From Anabaena sphaerica FACHB-251 (GTDB taxonomy: Bacteria; Cyanobacteriota; Cyanobacteriia; Cyanobacteriales; Nostocaceae), in assembly GCF_014696825.1 (NCBI RefSeq), contig NZ_JACJQU010000001.1:124001-188000 (forward strand): a stretch of DNA of 64,000 nucleotides, read 5' to 3'. The notes below the pieces were generated by a model. The model did no database searches and was not told the origin of the DNA. It saw only the letters and a list, made by a program, of their open reading frames with translations. Numbering within the stretch: position 1 is the stretch's first letter; each line of letters starts with the position of its first letter. Positions 18,334-26,637 of this stretch are shown here, piece after piece. Both the position numbers and the translations under genes were made by a program.

Positions 18334-18870
18334 ATGCTACAAATTCCCGATAAAAAAACTTTCAATAAATCATTTAATCTCATAGCTACAAAAATTGTCA
18401 GTGATACCCCAGGAAGACTGCGGTTGAGAGTTGCATCTGAAAACCGTCAAGCTGAGAAAATGCAACATATCGCCAACTTTTTAACAGCACAACCTCACAT
18501 TACTCAAGTGAGAACTAATATCCATCACGGTAGCATTCTCATACATCATGATGATCAAACTGGCACTTTAGCAGAGATTTTAGCCACACTACGTGATATA
18601 GGCGTAATTTTTGCAGATATTACCCAAGGGAAAACTGAAGCAGCAACGGGTATATCTAATGCAGTTATTGACTTAAACCAACGAGTTCAACGTGCGACAG
18701 ATGGTACTGTTGATTTACGTTTCCTGTTCCCGTTTGGATTGAGTATCTTAGCGGTGAGACAGTTAATAATTAAAGGTCTGCAATTAGAAGTAATTCCCTG
18801 GTATGTTTTAGCTTGGTATGCCTTTGATAGTTACTTGAAATTAAATAATGCTGTAGCAAGTGACAAGTAA
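18334..18870 (+). CDS. HMA_2-like domain protein
   Basis: A 178-residue protein. Residues about 15-92 have the HMA_2-like pattern: IVSDTPGRLRLRVASENR, a helix (KMQHIANFLTAQ), then ITQVRTNIHHGSILIHHDD. There is no CxxC, but the strand IHHGSILIHHDD is His-rich and might bind metal. Residues about 125-170 are hydrophobic (FLFPFGLSILAVRQLIIKG, VIPWYVLAWYAF) and probably include membrane-embedded helices. It is the third gene of the HMA_2/DUF5132 group. The function is unknown. Confidence 0.6.
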   Translation: MLQIPDKKTFNKSFNLIATKIVSDTPGRLRLRVASENRQAEKMQHIANFLTAQPHITQVRTNIHHGSILIHHDDQTGTLAEILATLRDIGVIFADITQGKTEAATGISNAVIDLNQRVQRATDGTVDLRFLFPFGLSILAVRQLIIKGLQLEVIPWYVLAWYAFDSYLKLNNAVASDK

Positions 18871-18970
18871 CAGTATTTTCTGTTCCCTGTTACCTTCTAT
18901 GAGCAAAAATGCTGAATTTTGGTGCTGTAAAAGTTTATCCTGAGTTTTAGCACCTTTGCCAACATCAATC

Positions 18971-20065
18971 ATGAAAAAGCTGATTAATCAACCAGAAGAC
19001 TTTGTAAGGGAAAGTCTAGCAGGAATGGCTGCGGCTCATACCGATTTAATTAAGGTAAATTATGAGCCTACTTTTGTCTATCGAGCCGATGCACCTGTAC
19101 AGGGAAAGGTAGCAATTATTTCTGGTGGTGGAAGTGGTCACGAACCGATGCACGCGGGTTTTGTAGGGAAGGGAATGCTTGACGCTGCTTGTCCTGGGGA
19201 AGTTTTCACTTCACCGACTCCTGACCAAATGTTAGCAGCAGCACAGCAGGTAGATGGAGGTGCTGGTATTCTTTATATTGTGAAAAATTACAGTGGCGAT
19301 GTGATGAATTTTGAAATGGCTATGGAGTTAGCCAGAAGTGAGGGTATCCGTACATTAAATATTATTATTGATGATGATGTAGCGGTGAAAGATAGCCTGT
19401 ATACCCAAGGAAGAAGGGGTGTAGGAACAACGGTACTGGCAGAAAAAATTTGTGGAGCGGCGGCGGAACAAGGTTATGATTTGCAGCAGGTAGCGGATTT
19501 GTGTAGAAAGGTAAATCTGCATGGACGCAGTGTAGGGGTAGCGTTGAGTTCTTGTACTGTTCCTGCTAAGGGTACACCGACTTTTGCTTTGGGGGATAAG
19601 GAGATAGAATTAGGAATTGGAATTCATGGGGAACCGGGAAGAGAAAGGGTATCCATGAAGTCAGGGGATGAGATTACAGAAATTTTAATGCGTTGGCTTT
19701 GCCCGCCGCAGGCATCGCTCATTGATGATACCGCCTATAGTCGCACAGTGCGGGAGTGGGACGAAGCCAAAGAGGGATGGATGGATGTGGAACTGTTAAA
19801 TAAACCCTTGCAAAAAGGCGATCGCCTCCTGGTATTTGTTAATAGTATGGGTGGGACTCCCATTTCTGAACTTTATCTTGTCTACCGCAAACTAGCAGAA
19901 ATCTGTGAAATGGAAGGACTGCAAATAGTGCGAAATCTAATTGGACCCTACATGACATCATTAGAAATGCAAGGTTGTTCCATTACGCTGCTGAAGTTAG
20001 ACGAAGAGATGCTACGGTTATGGGATGCACCAGTTAAAACTGCTAGTTTACGCTGGGGAGTGTGA
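18971..20065 (+). CDS. dhaK: Dihydroxyacetone kinase subunit DhaK
   Basis: A 364-residue dihydroxyacetone-binding subunit. I use the ATG at 18971 ([12 protein letters not shown], the usual family start). The in-frame codon at 18956 is a [18 protein letters not shown] (about 52-66) lines the substrate site, and His219 in [11 protein letters not shown] is the residue that binds dihydroxyacetone as a hemiaminal in this family. The gene ends one base before the dhaL start, so the two should be translated together. With DhaL it phosphorylates dihydroxyacetone using a phosphoryl group relayed by DhaM and the PTS, or ATP in other variants. Confidence 0.92.
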   Translation: MKKLINQPEDFVRESLAGMAAAHTDLIKVNYEPTFVYRADAPVQGKVAIISGGGSGHEPMHAGFVGKGMLDAACPGEVFTSPTPDQMLAAAQQVDGGAGILYIVKNYSGDVMNFEMAMELARSEGIRTLNIIIDDDVAVKDSLYTQGRRGVGTTVLAEKICGAAAEQGYDLQQVADLCRKVNLHGRSVGVALSSCTVPAKGTPTFALGDKEIELGIGIHGEPGRERVSMKSGDEITEILMRWLCPPQASLIDDTAYSRTVREWDEAKEGWMDVELLNKPLQKGDRLLVFVNSMGGTPISELYLVYRKLAEICEMEGLQIVRNLIGPYMTSLEMQGCSITLLKLDEEMLRLWDAPVKTASLRWGV

Positions 20066-20066
20066 A

Positions 20067-20711
20067 ATGGTTACTCAGGTGCAGATTGTTGAATGGTTAC
20101 AGGTGTTTGCTTCTGTTATTGAGCATCATAAAGAAGATTTGACAGAATTAGATGCGTCCATAGGTGATGCTGATCATGGTATCAATATGGATAGAGGTTT
20201 TAAAAAGGTCAGAAGCATTTTACCGAGTGTTGCGGGTAAGGACATCAGCAGCATTTTTAAAACCGTCAGTATGACTTTGATATCCAGCGTAGGGGGTGCA
20301 AGTGGACCTTTGTATGGAACTTGGTTTTTAAGAGCCAGTTCTGCTACTGCTGGTAAGCAAGAATTGACTGCAAAAGATATGTTAAATTTACTCCAATCTG
20401 GGTTAGAAGGAGTAATTGAGCGTGGTAAGGCGCAGTTAGGAGATAAGACAATGGTAGATGTGCTATCTCCAGCTGTGACAGCTTTTGAGCAAGCTGTAAA
20501 TGAAGGTATGGAAACTGTGGCAGCTTTACGCGTGGCTGTAGGTGCTGCAGAAGGTGGGTTAAAGGAAACTATACCGATGTTGGCTAAGAAGGGAAGAGCG
20601 AGTTATTTAGGCGATCGCAGTATTGGACATCAAGATCCAGGAGGAACTTCTGCTTATTGGATGTTGCGGAGTTTGTTGGAGGTGGTGGAAGGTTCTAGGA
20701 GGACTAAATAA
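20067..20711 (+). CDS. dhaL: Dihydroxyacetone kinase subunit DhaL
   Basis: A 214-residue nucleotide-binding subunit. I start it at the ATG at 20067, directly after the dhaK stop, because the frame upstream overlaps dhaK. The ADP/Mg site is visible as LDASIGDADHGINMDRGF (about 29-46). SVGGASGPLYGTWF and the C-terminal DRSIGHQDPGGTSAYW are also typical. In DhaL, ADP stays bound and is re-phosphorylated by DhaM. No dhaM or PTS gene is in the window, which leaves the phosphoryl donor open. Confidence 0.92.
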   Translation: MVTQVQIVEWLQVFASVIEHHKEDLTELDASIGDADHGINMDRGFKKVRSILPSVAGKDISSIFKTVSMTLISSVGGASGPLYGTWFLRASSATAGKQELTAKDMLNLLQSGLEGVIERGKAQLGDKTMVDVLSPAVTAFEQAVNEGMETVAALRVAVGAAEGGLKETIPMLAKKGRASYLGDRSIGHQDPGGTSAYWMLRSLLEVVEGSRRTK

Positions 20712-20783
20712 TTTTTGCCATTAGTTGCATTTTGCTCTTGACCTTTAAAATATATATGCTACAATAGAAATTGCTTTGGCTAA

Positions 20784-20857
20784 GGACGTATAGCTCAGTT
20801 GGTTAGAGTACATCGTTGACATCGATGGGGTCACTGGTTCGAATCCAGTTACGTCCA
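20784..20857 (+). tRNA. tRNA-Val (anticodon GAC)
   Basis: A complete 74-base cloverleaf. The 7-bp acceptor stem GGACGTA pairs with TACGTCC and is followed by discriminator A. The D stem is GCTC/GAGT. The anticodon stem CATCG/CGATG is perfect and encloses loop TTGACAT, giving anticodon GAC for the Val codon GUC. The T arm ACTGG/CCAGT encloses TTCGAAT. CCA is not encoded beyond the first bases. The gene stands alone between dhaL and the hsd genes. Confidence 0.95.
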
Positions 20858-21181
20858 TATTTTTATTTGTGTACAGTGACTAATTATTTGTGACTTTACC
20901 CATAACTTTGCCGCCATGGCAAGCTTATGCTTCCAATTTAATTCGGCAAAGTTATGCTTCCAGTTTTTCTCTACTGAAAAAACAAGCTGATTAATTATAG
21001 AGACACATGGATGCGGTGTCTCTAACCTGTATTGCATTCAAAATAAGCAAGAGTTTCAACAACAATTCAAATCAGACGTAAATTTACAGTCCAAGTTCAC
21101 GTCTTGTTTTGTCCAACTGTATGAGGGGTAAAAATAATGTGCAAGCTCAATGAAAATTGGTATTAGTATTTACTAATCTGG
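20858..21181. other. Intergenic region downstream of tRNA-Val
   Basis: It contains two copies of a short repeat based on GCAAAGTTATGCTTCCAGTT (about 20917-20960) that recurs at about 30080-30210. A 62-codon minus-strand frame across it consists of this repeat and is not accepted as a gene. No integrase or att duplication of the tRNA end is seen, although the restriction genes follow. Confidence 0.5.
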
Positions 21182-22498
21182 TTATTCTAAGCCTGGTAAG
21201 GTTAGTTGTAGCGCGTTTGTTTGTGGCTGGGTGGCTGGGATAGGAAAGTTTTCCGCTTTATCTGTAGATTTTGGTTTTGGCTGTTGTGGGTGATTTTCTG
21301 CGGATAATGCGGATATGTCTACTTCATTGCAGTCTGATGATGTGAGTTCACCACGAAAGGCGCGATGTAGCAGGGTTTGAAATAAATGTTCTGCTTGGCG
21401 TTCTGCTTCTCGTTGTTGGGTGCGGATGCGATCGTGTTTTTGGACTATTTGGGCAAATTTTTCTTGGAGTGGGAGAGGGGGAAGAGGGACAGGTAAAGCT
21501 TTTAATTGTGTCATATTAATAGTTGCTAAATTAGTTGTTTGCTTTGAACATTGCAAAAAATATAATTTAGTGTATTGAGTTAAAAGTAATTTTGCAAAAA
21601 ACTCAGGTAATATAATTTTCCTATTTGTTCTTACTCTAAATATATGATTTTGATGTATGCAATTTTCAATTTGACCATGCCAAATTGCACCACGACCTAA
21701 TTTATCATAATCACCGCCTTCAGTCATTAAAATATCACCTTTTTGAAGCTTTAATTGTTCTACTTCTTGTGGTAAAGCTTCAATTATTTTGATATCTGTT
21801 AAATCAAGATAACCATCCTGTACATTTGCAACACGCATATATGGAACTTGAACAGTTTGTTTACCATTAAACTTTTGTCCTTTGGTTACTCCTGAAGCAA
21901 TATCAGCAACATCATCTAAATTTTTAATACGCCAACCCATCTGATTAGTGATTAAATCACCGAACATTTCCAGAAAGACCGATTGTAGGAAGGTTTCGCT
22001 GAGTTGTAGGGAATAACGACGGGTTCGACGCAAGCGATCGCATTTTTCCAATATTGCTGCAATTTGCTTTTGTTCTGGTAATGGTGGGAGAGGGATTTTT
22101 AATTTTTGGAGTTTATCAGCAGTTAATTTTGGTTGTGCGCTTCCTGTAATGTAAGGTGTTAAATCAAGTTGATTAAAAAAATAGCATAAAAAGTTAATGT
22201 CAGCTTTTTCTGTTACTTTTAAAATATGAGCATGATTATTAACCCAATATTTTCCAACTGCTTTGAAAGCTATAGGAGTTGTCCTCGCTAAAAGATTGGC
22301 TCCATCTTCTCCAATTAACAAAGTTTCTTCTTCAAAAATGTAATCATCAATATAATCAATGATACCTGATGCCCCATAATATGGATATTTACCTTTTTTT
22401 GTTTGCCTAATAGAACTTTCAATTGGAATACGACGCGAATCCAAGCTAATTGTTATATCTTTGAGATCAACAATCTGCCATTTTTTATATAAGTTCAT
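21182..22498 (-). CDS. hsdS: Type I restriction-modification specificity subunit HsdS
   Basis: A 438-residue protein with two target-recognition domains (about 5-135 and 190-340), each followed by a conserved helical spacer: IPLPPLPEQKQIAAILEK (about 134-151) and VPLPPLPLQEKFAQIVQK (about 333-350). The two domains read the two halves of a bipartite target. The C-terminal 60 residues are a Pro/Gln/Ser-rich tail ending in LTLPGLE. It is the last gene of the hsdR-hsdM-hsdS set and is separated from hsdM by 1.2 kb of repeats, so co-transcription across the array is uncertain. The target sequence cannot be predicted. Confidence 0.93.
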   Translation of the reverse strand: MNLYKKWQIVDLKDITISLDSRRIPIESSIRQTKKGKYPYYGASGIIDYIDDYIFEEETLLIGEDGANLLARTTPIAFKAVGKYWVNNHAHILKVTEKADINFLCYFFNQLDLTPYITGSAQPKLTADKLQKLKIPLPPLPEQKQIAAILEKCDRLRRTRRYSLQLSETFLQSVFLEMFGDLITNQMGWRIKNLDDVADIASGVTKGQKFNGKQTVQVPYMRVANVQDGYLDLTDIKIIEALPQEVEQLKLQKGDILMTEGGDYDKLGRGAIWHGQIENCIHQNHIFRVRTNRKIILPEFFAKLLLTQYTKLYFLQCSKQTTNLATINMTQLKALPVPLPPLPLQEKFAQIVQKHDRIRTQQREAERQAEHLFQTLLHRAFRGELTSSDCNEVDISALSAENHPQQPKPKSTDKAENFPIPATQPQTNALQLTLPGLE

Positions 22499-22547
22499 TC
22501 GTTTTATTTGTTAATAAAATGCTTAATCATTAACCATCTAATAATGC

Positions 22548-22595
22548 CAGGGAATAAATTCCCTGTCTAAAAGCTCAAGTCCGTTAAAACGGACT
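22548..22595. repeat. REP-like double palindrome next to hsdS
   Basis: Two adjacent palindromes, CAGGGAATAAATTCCCTG (22548-22565) and AGTCCGTTAAAACGGACT (22578-22595), in the same order as the repeat units that follow. The second has a different stem from the array units (GTCCG in place of GTCGG), so it is a separate family member at the array edge. Confidence 0.8.
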
Positions 22596-22600
22596 AAAAT

Positions 22601-23650
22601 AAGATTACCAAAAAATCGGGTTTAATCGCCAAATAAAATTGCCATTATTCCCCAAAAAAACAATCAAATCAACATCCAAATTATATTCAGTCGGTTTCAA
22701 CCGACTTCAGCTATGAGACAGGGAATTAATTCCCTGGTTCAAATGTAGAATAAGATTACCAAAAAATCGGGTTTAATTGCCAAATAAAATTACCATTCTT
22801 CCCCAAAAAAACAATCAAATCAACATCCAAATTATATTTAATCGGTTTCAACCGACTTCAGCTATGAGACAGGGAATTAATTCCCTGGTTCAAATCTAGA
22901 ATAAGATTACCAAAAAATCGGGTTGAATCGCCAAATAAAATTGCCATTCTTCCCAAAAAAAACAATCAAATCAACATCCAAATTATATTCAGTCGGTTTC
23001 AACCGACTTCAGCTATAAGACAGGGAATTAATTCCCTGATTCAAATGTAGAATAAGATTACCAAAAAATCGGGTTGAATCGCCAAATAAAATTGCCATTA
23101 TTCCCAAAAAAAAACAATCAAATCAACATCCAAATTATATTCAGTCGATTTCAACCGACTTCAGCTATAAGACAGGGAATTAATTCCCTGGTTCAAATCT
23201 AGAATAAGATTACCAAAAAATCGGGTTTAATCGCCAAATAAAATTGCCATTATTCCCAAAAAAAAACAATCAAATCAACATCCAAATTATATTCAGTCGG
23301 TTTCAACCGACTTCAGCTATGAGACAGGGAATTAATTCCCTGATTCAAATCTAGAATGAGATTACCAAAAAATCGGGTTTAATTGCCAAATAAAATTGCC
23401 ATTATTCCCCAAAAAAACAATCAAATCAACATCCAAATTATATTCAGTCGGTTTCAACCGACTTCAGCTATGAGACAGGGAATTTATTTCCTGGTTCAAA
23501 TGTAGAATAAGATTACCAAAAAATCGGGTTGAATTCCAAAATAAAATTGCCATTATTCCCCAAAAAAACAATCAAATCAACATCCAAATTATATTTAGTC
23601 GGTTTCAACCGACTTCAGCTATGAGACAGGGAATTAATTCCCTGGCATTT
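22601..23650. repeat. Seven-copy array of a 151-bp REP-bearing unit
   Basis: Seven near-identical units start at about 22601, 22752, 22903, 23054, 23206, 23358 and 23509 (spacing 151-152). Each begins AAGATTACCAAAAAATCGGG, runs through an AT-rich spacer, then carries palindrome 1 (AGTCGGTTTCAACCGACT) and palindrome 2 (CAGGGAATTAATTCCCTG). Differences among copies are scattered single-base changes or A-run length changes. There are no variable spacers, so this is not CRISPR. The whole array fills the hsdM-hsdS gap. Confidence 0.93.
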
Positions 23651-23710
23651 ATTAGCATTTATTCTGGCATTTATTCCCCGGCATTTTTGACAATGGATAA
23701 ACCGATAAAT

Positions 23711-25471
23711 CTATAACAACCTTTCCAATTCTCGCACCTCAGCGCCCATAACATCCTCCAATTTTAACAACCTTTCTAACGTCACCTGGGGAACATCATA
23801 AAAAACCTCATCCTGTTCCACCTGACGATAACGACTTGCAGATAAATCATATTTATTCCCCTTTACCTGCGCTTTAGTCACCCAAAATTGACGATTCAAT
23901 TGATTAATTTCATTTTGCAACGGTGAGATTTTTTCATGTAATAACGCCAACTTTTGTTTATCCATTTCCAAAGCCTGACGAGTTGCTTCATCATCAGCCG
24001 GTGCAATGGCATTTTCAAAAGTTAACCGATTAATTTCCTTATGTAATAACAAACGTTCCGCTTTTAAAGGTGCAATTTGCTTTTTCAACTCCGCTAAACG
24101 TTCCTCATTTTGTTGAGTAACATCAGCATTAAACCGATTTTTCCAACAGTGCAAAATATCAGGAATATCGTTTTCTGTCACAGGTTGACGCTTATCATCC
24201 AGAGAAAAGCCATCATGCTCCATATCATAGAACCAAACGCGGTCAGTCGTTCCCCCACGAGTAAACAGCAGCACCGCCGTAGACACCCCCGCATAAGGTT
24301 TAAACACCCCGCTAGGCATAGAAACCACCCCATCCAAGCGATTTTCTTCTATAATCTTTTTGCGAATCTCCACGTGCGCTTTACTAGAACCAAACAGCAC
24401 CCCATCGGGGACAATAACCGCACATCTCCCCCCCATATCTAAAACCCGCAAAATCAAATGTAGAAATAACAACTCGGATTTTTTGCTTAAACCTGCCAAT
24501 TTTGGATGTACATCTGCTGCATCAACCGCACCCTTAAAAGGTGGATTCATTAATACTAAATCGAGAGTTTTTTCATCATCAAACCTTTTAGAAAGAGTAT
24601 CTTTAGCAAAAAACCGGGGCTGTTCAATACCATGCAGCATGAAATTCATAGAACCGATGCGTAACATCGTCATTCCCGAATCATTATCATAAGCTGTAAA
24701 CGCCTCCGTTTGCAAAAATTCCTGTTGTTCTGGTGTGAGTAAATCACCAACTAAACGTTTATTACCTTGTTCATCAAATAATATTTCTGGACTGGTGTTT
24801 TTTTCTAAAATATATTGATAAGCATTAACGGGAAAACCACAAGTACCCGCCGCTAAATCACCAATTCTATCAGTCGGTTTAGGTTCTACCATTTCCACCA
24901 TCATGCGGATAATATGACGCGGAGTTCTAAACTGTCCATTGCGTCCAGCAATACTTAATTTATTTAATAAATACTCATATAAATCACCCTGAACATCTTG
25001 ATTTTGTTCAGAGATTTTCATTTCATCAATTGATTTACAAGCTTCAATTAACAAACTGGGTTTATTAATTTTAAATTCCGCAGTTTGCATATACTCACTA
25101 AAGGAACTTTGATTTTCATCGGTTTCTTCCTTATTTTCTTCCTTATTTTCTTCCTCATTTTCTTCCTCGTTGTCAGAATTACCCATTTCTTTTAACCAGG
25201 GGAAAACTTTATTTTTGACATGATTTAAAGCATCCTCGGCTTTCATCTGTGTCCAATGTCGCCAACGCATTTCTAGGGGTATTTTGGGCTGATAATCTTC
25301 TTTACGGCGTTTGGCTTGACGTTCGTTTAAATCTTCGGATTCGTCTAAGCGTTTGAGGAAGAGGAGAAATGAGAATTGTTCGATAGCATCCATTGGGTTG
25401 GATAAGCCTCCTGTCCAGAGTTTATCCCACAGGAGGTCTACCTTTGATTTTAAATTGGGGTCGGTTAGCAT
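23711..25471 (-). CDS. hsdM: Type I restriction-modification methyltransferase subunit HsdM
   Basis: A 586-residue N6-adenine methyltransferase subunit. The N-terminal helical domain starts near LLWDKLWTGGLSNPMDAIEQ. Residues about 98-118 are a Glu/Asn-rich run from an expanded GAA-type repeat. The SAM site is GDLAAGTCGFPVNAYQ (about 203-218), and the catalytic NPPF lies in LVLMNPPFKGA (about 308-318). The usual motif I is DPAxGTGGF, so Leu and Cys replace Pro and the second Gly. A coiled coil (about 455-530) precedes the C-terminus. It works with HsdS as modification enzyme and with HsdR for restriction. Confidence 0.93.
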   Translation of the reverse strand: MLTDPNLKSKVDLLWDKLWTGGLSNPMDAIEQFSFLLFLKRLDESEDLNERQAKRRKEDYQPKIPLEMRWRHWTQMKAEDALNHVKNKVFPWLKEMGNSDNEEENEEENKEENKEETDENQSSFSEYMQTAEFKINKPSLLIEACKSIDEMKISEQNQDVQGDLYEYLLNKLSIAGRNGQFRTPRHIIRMMVEMVEPKPTDRIGDLAAGTCGFPVNAYQYILEKNTSPEILFDEQGNKRLVGDLLTPEQQEFLQTEAFTAYDNDSGMTMLRIGSMNFMLHGIEQPRFFAKDTLSKRFDDEKTLDLVLMNPPFKGAVDAADVHPKLAGLSKKSELLFLHLILRVLDMGGRCAVIVPDGVLFGSSKAHVEIRKKIIEENRLDGVVSMPSGVFKPYAGVSTAVLLFTRGGTTDRVWFYDMEHDGFSLDDKRQPVTENDIPDILHCWKNRFNADVTQQNEERLAELKKQIAPLKAERLLLHKEINRLTFENAIAPADDEATRQALEMDKQKLALLHEKISPLQNEINQLNRQFWVTKAQVKGNKYDLSASRYRQVEQDEVFYDVPQVTLERLLKLEDVMGAEVRELERLL

Positions 25472-25710
25472 TTTTAATTAGGGTTTTTGATTTAATGTAG
25501 CCGTTTATTTAGTGATTGATTTAGCCATTTATTTTAGCCGTTTATTTTAGCCAGGGAATAAATTCCCCGTCTTATAGCTAAAGTCGGTTAAAACCGACTA
25601 ATTTTTTTTGAATTTAATCCGTTTTAACGGATTTTAGCTTTTAGCCAGGAAATTTATTTCCTGGTATTCTCATTTTTTTAAGATTAATCCGTTTTAAGGG
25701 ATTTTAGCTT
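25472..25710. repeat. Cluster of REP-like palindromes downstream of the RAYT gene
   Basis: Three palindrome pairs follow one another: CAGGGAATAAATTCCCCG with AGTCGGTTAAAACCGACT (about 25552-25600), AATCCGTTTTAACGGATTT with CAGGAAATTTATTTCCTGG (about 25617-25663), and a third AATCCGTTTTAAGGGATTT (about 25684-25702) whose partner lies inside the RAYT coding end. Short TTTAGCC(A/G)TTTATTT repeats (about 25495-25550) precede them. Confidence 0.8.
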
Positions 25711-26178
25711 TTAGTCAGGAAATTTATTTTCTGGTATTTTGGGTTTTGTTTTATTTTCTGGTGGTTTATCTAAATCTGTTTCTTGTTCTAATAATGGAAC
25801 TGTCGTTTTATTTTGATGATGTTTTTTTTGATTATCTACATATTCAATAGCTTCTTGTAATTGTTTACCTCCTAAAGAAAAAACGCCATATCCTTCTTGC
25901 CAAGCAAATTGTTGTGTTTTACCTAAAGTATGATTATAATGGTAAGCACTACTACCTTTTAAAGTTTTCACAAATTCAGCAACAGACAATTTTGGAGGAA
26001 TAGAAACCACAAAATGAATATGGTCTTCCATTCCACCAATAGCATGAATTATACACCCTAAATGATCTGCCTTCCCAATTAAATAACCATAAAATTTTTC
26101 TTCTACATCATTGGTTATTAAAGGCTCGCGTTTTTTCGTAGCCCAAACAACATGATAATACAACCGCCACAAAGCCAT
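25711..26178 (-). CDS. REP-associated tyrosine transposase (RAYT, IS200-like TnpA)
   Basis: A 155-residue Y1 transposase. The opening ALWRLYYHVVWATKKREPL is the family's first strand. The HUH metal site is HIH in GGMEDHIHFVVSIPP (about 49-63), and the nucleophile Tyr lies in EAIEYVDNQKKHH (about 109-121). Unlike IS200/IS605 elements it has no tnpB and no standard terminal hairpins. It is surrounded instead by REP-like palindromes, which these enzymes bind and cut as single strands. It sits between hsdR and hsdM in the same orientation. The last codons and the stop lie in a REP palindrome (CAGGAAATTTATTTTCTGG at about 25717-25735), so the C-terminal PENKFPD tail is repeat-encoded. Confidence 0.9.
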   Translation of the reverse strand: MALWRLYYHVVWATKKREPLITNDVEEKFYGYLIGKADHLGCIIHAIGGMEDHIHFVVSIPPKLSVAEFVKTLKGSSAYHYNHTLGKTQQFAWQEGYGVFSLGGKQLQEAIEYVDNQKKHHQNKTTVPLLEQETDLDKPPENKTKPKIPENKFPD

Positions 26179-26637
26179 AATGAATTTTAAAACAATACTA
26201 ATAAATGTCTAATTATCTAGCCAGTTTAGTCGGTTTAGCCAGGGAATAAATTCCCTATCTCAAAGCTCAAGTCCGTTGAAACGGACTGAAATTATATTAG
26301 CAAAAACTTGAACTAAATTAAAAAACAAAATTTCCACTATTACCCAAAAATCAAAAAAAGAATCACATAAAAACCCAATTAACTTAGTCGGTTTTAACCG
26401 ACTTTAGCTATTAGACAGGGAATTGATTCCCTGGCTCTGTTATCTCTGTCTCACATGATATTAGCAAAAACTTGAACTAAATTAAAAATAAAATTTCTAT
26501 TATTACCCAAAAATCAAAAAAAGAATCAGATAAAAACCCAATTTAGTCGGTTTTAACCGACTTTAGCTATTAGACAGGGAATTTATTCCCTGGCTATTAA
26601 ATCTAACTCAATCAATAGATAAATGAACAAATAAATT
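26179..26637. repeat. REP-like palindromes and a two-copy unit upstream of the RAYT gene
   Basis: A pair CAGGGAATAAATTCCCTA with AGTCCGTTGAAACGGACT (about 26239-26287) is followed by two units of about 150 bp beginning ATATTAGCAAAAACTTGAAC (about 26295 and 26458). Each ends in AGTCGGTTTTAACCGACT and CAGGGAATTNATTCCCTG (stems near 26385-26432 and 26546-26594). The layout is the same as in the seven-unit array but with a different spacer, so two sub-families surround one transposase. Confidence 0.85.

Noticed and set aside
20784-21181. tRNA-linked integration site for the restriction genes
   Set aside because: No integrase gene is nearby and no direct repeat of the tRNA 3' end is seen beyond the hsd genes.
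22601-23650. CRISPR array
   Set aside because: Repeats are about 151 bp and nearly identical along their whole length. There are no short constant repeats with unique spacers and no cas genes.
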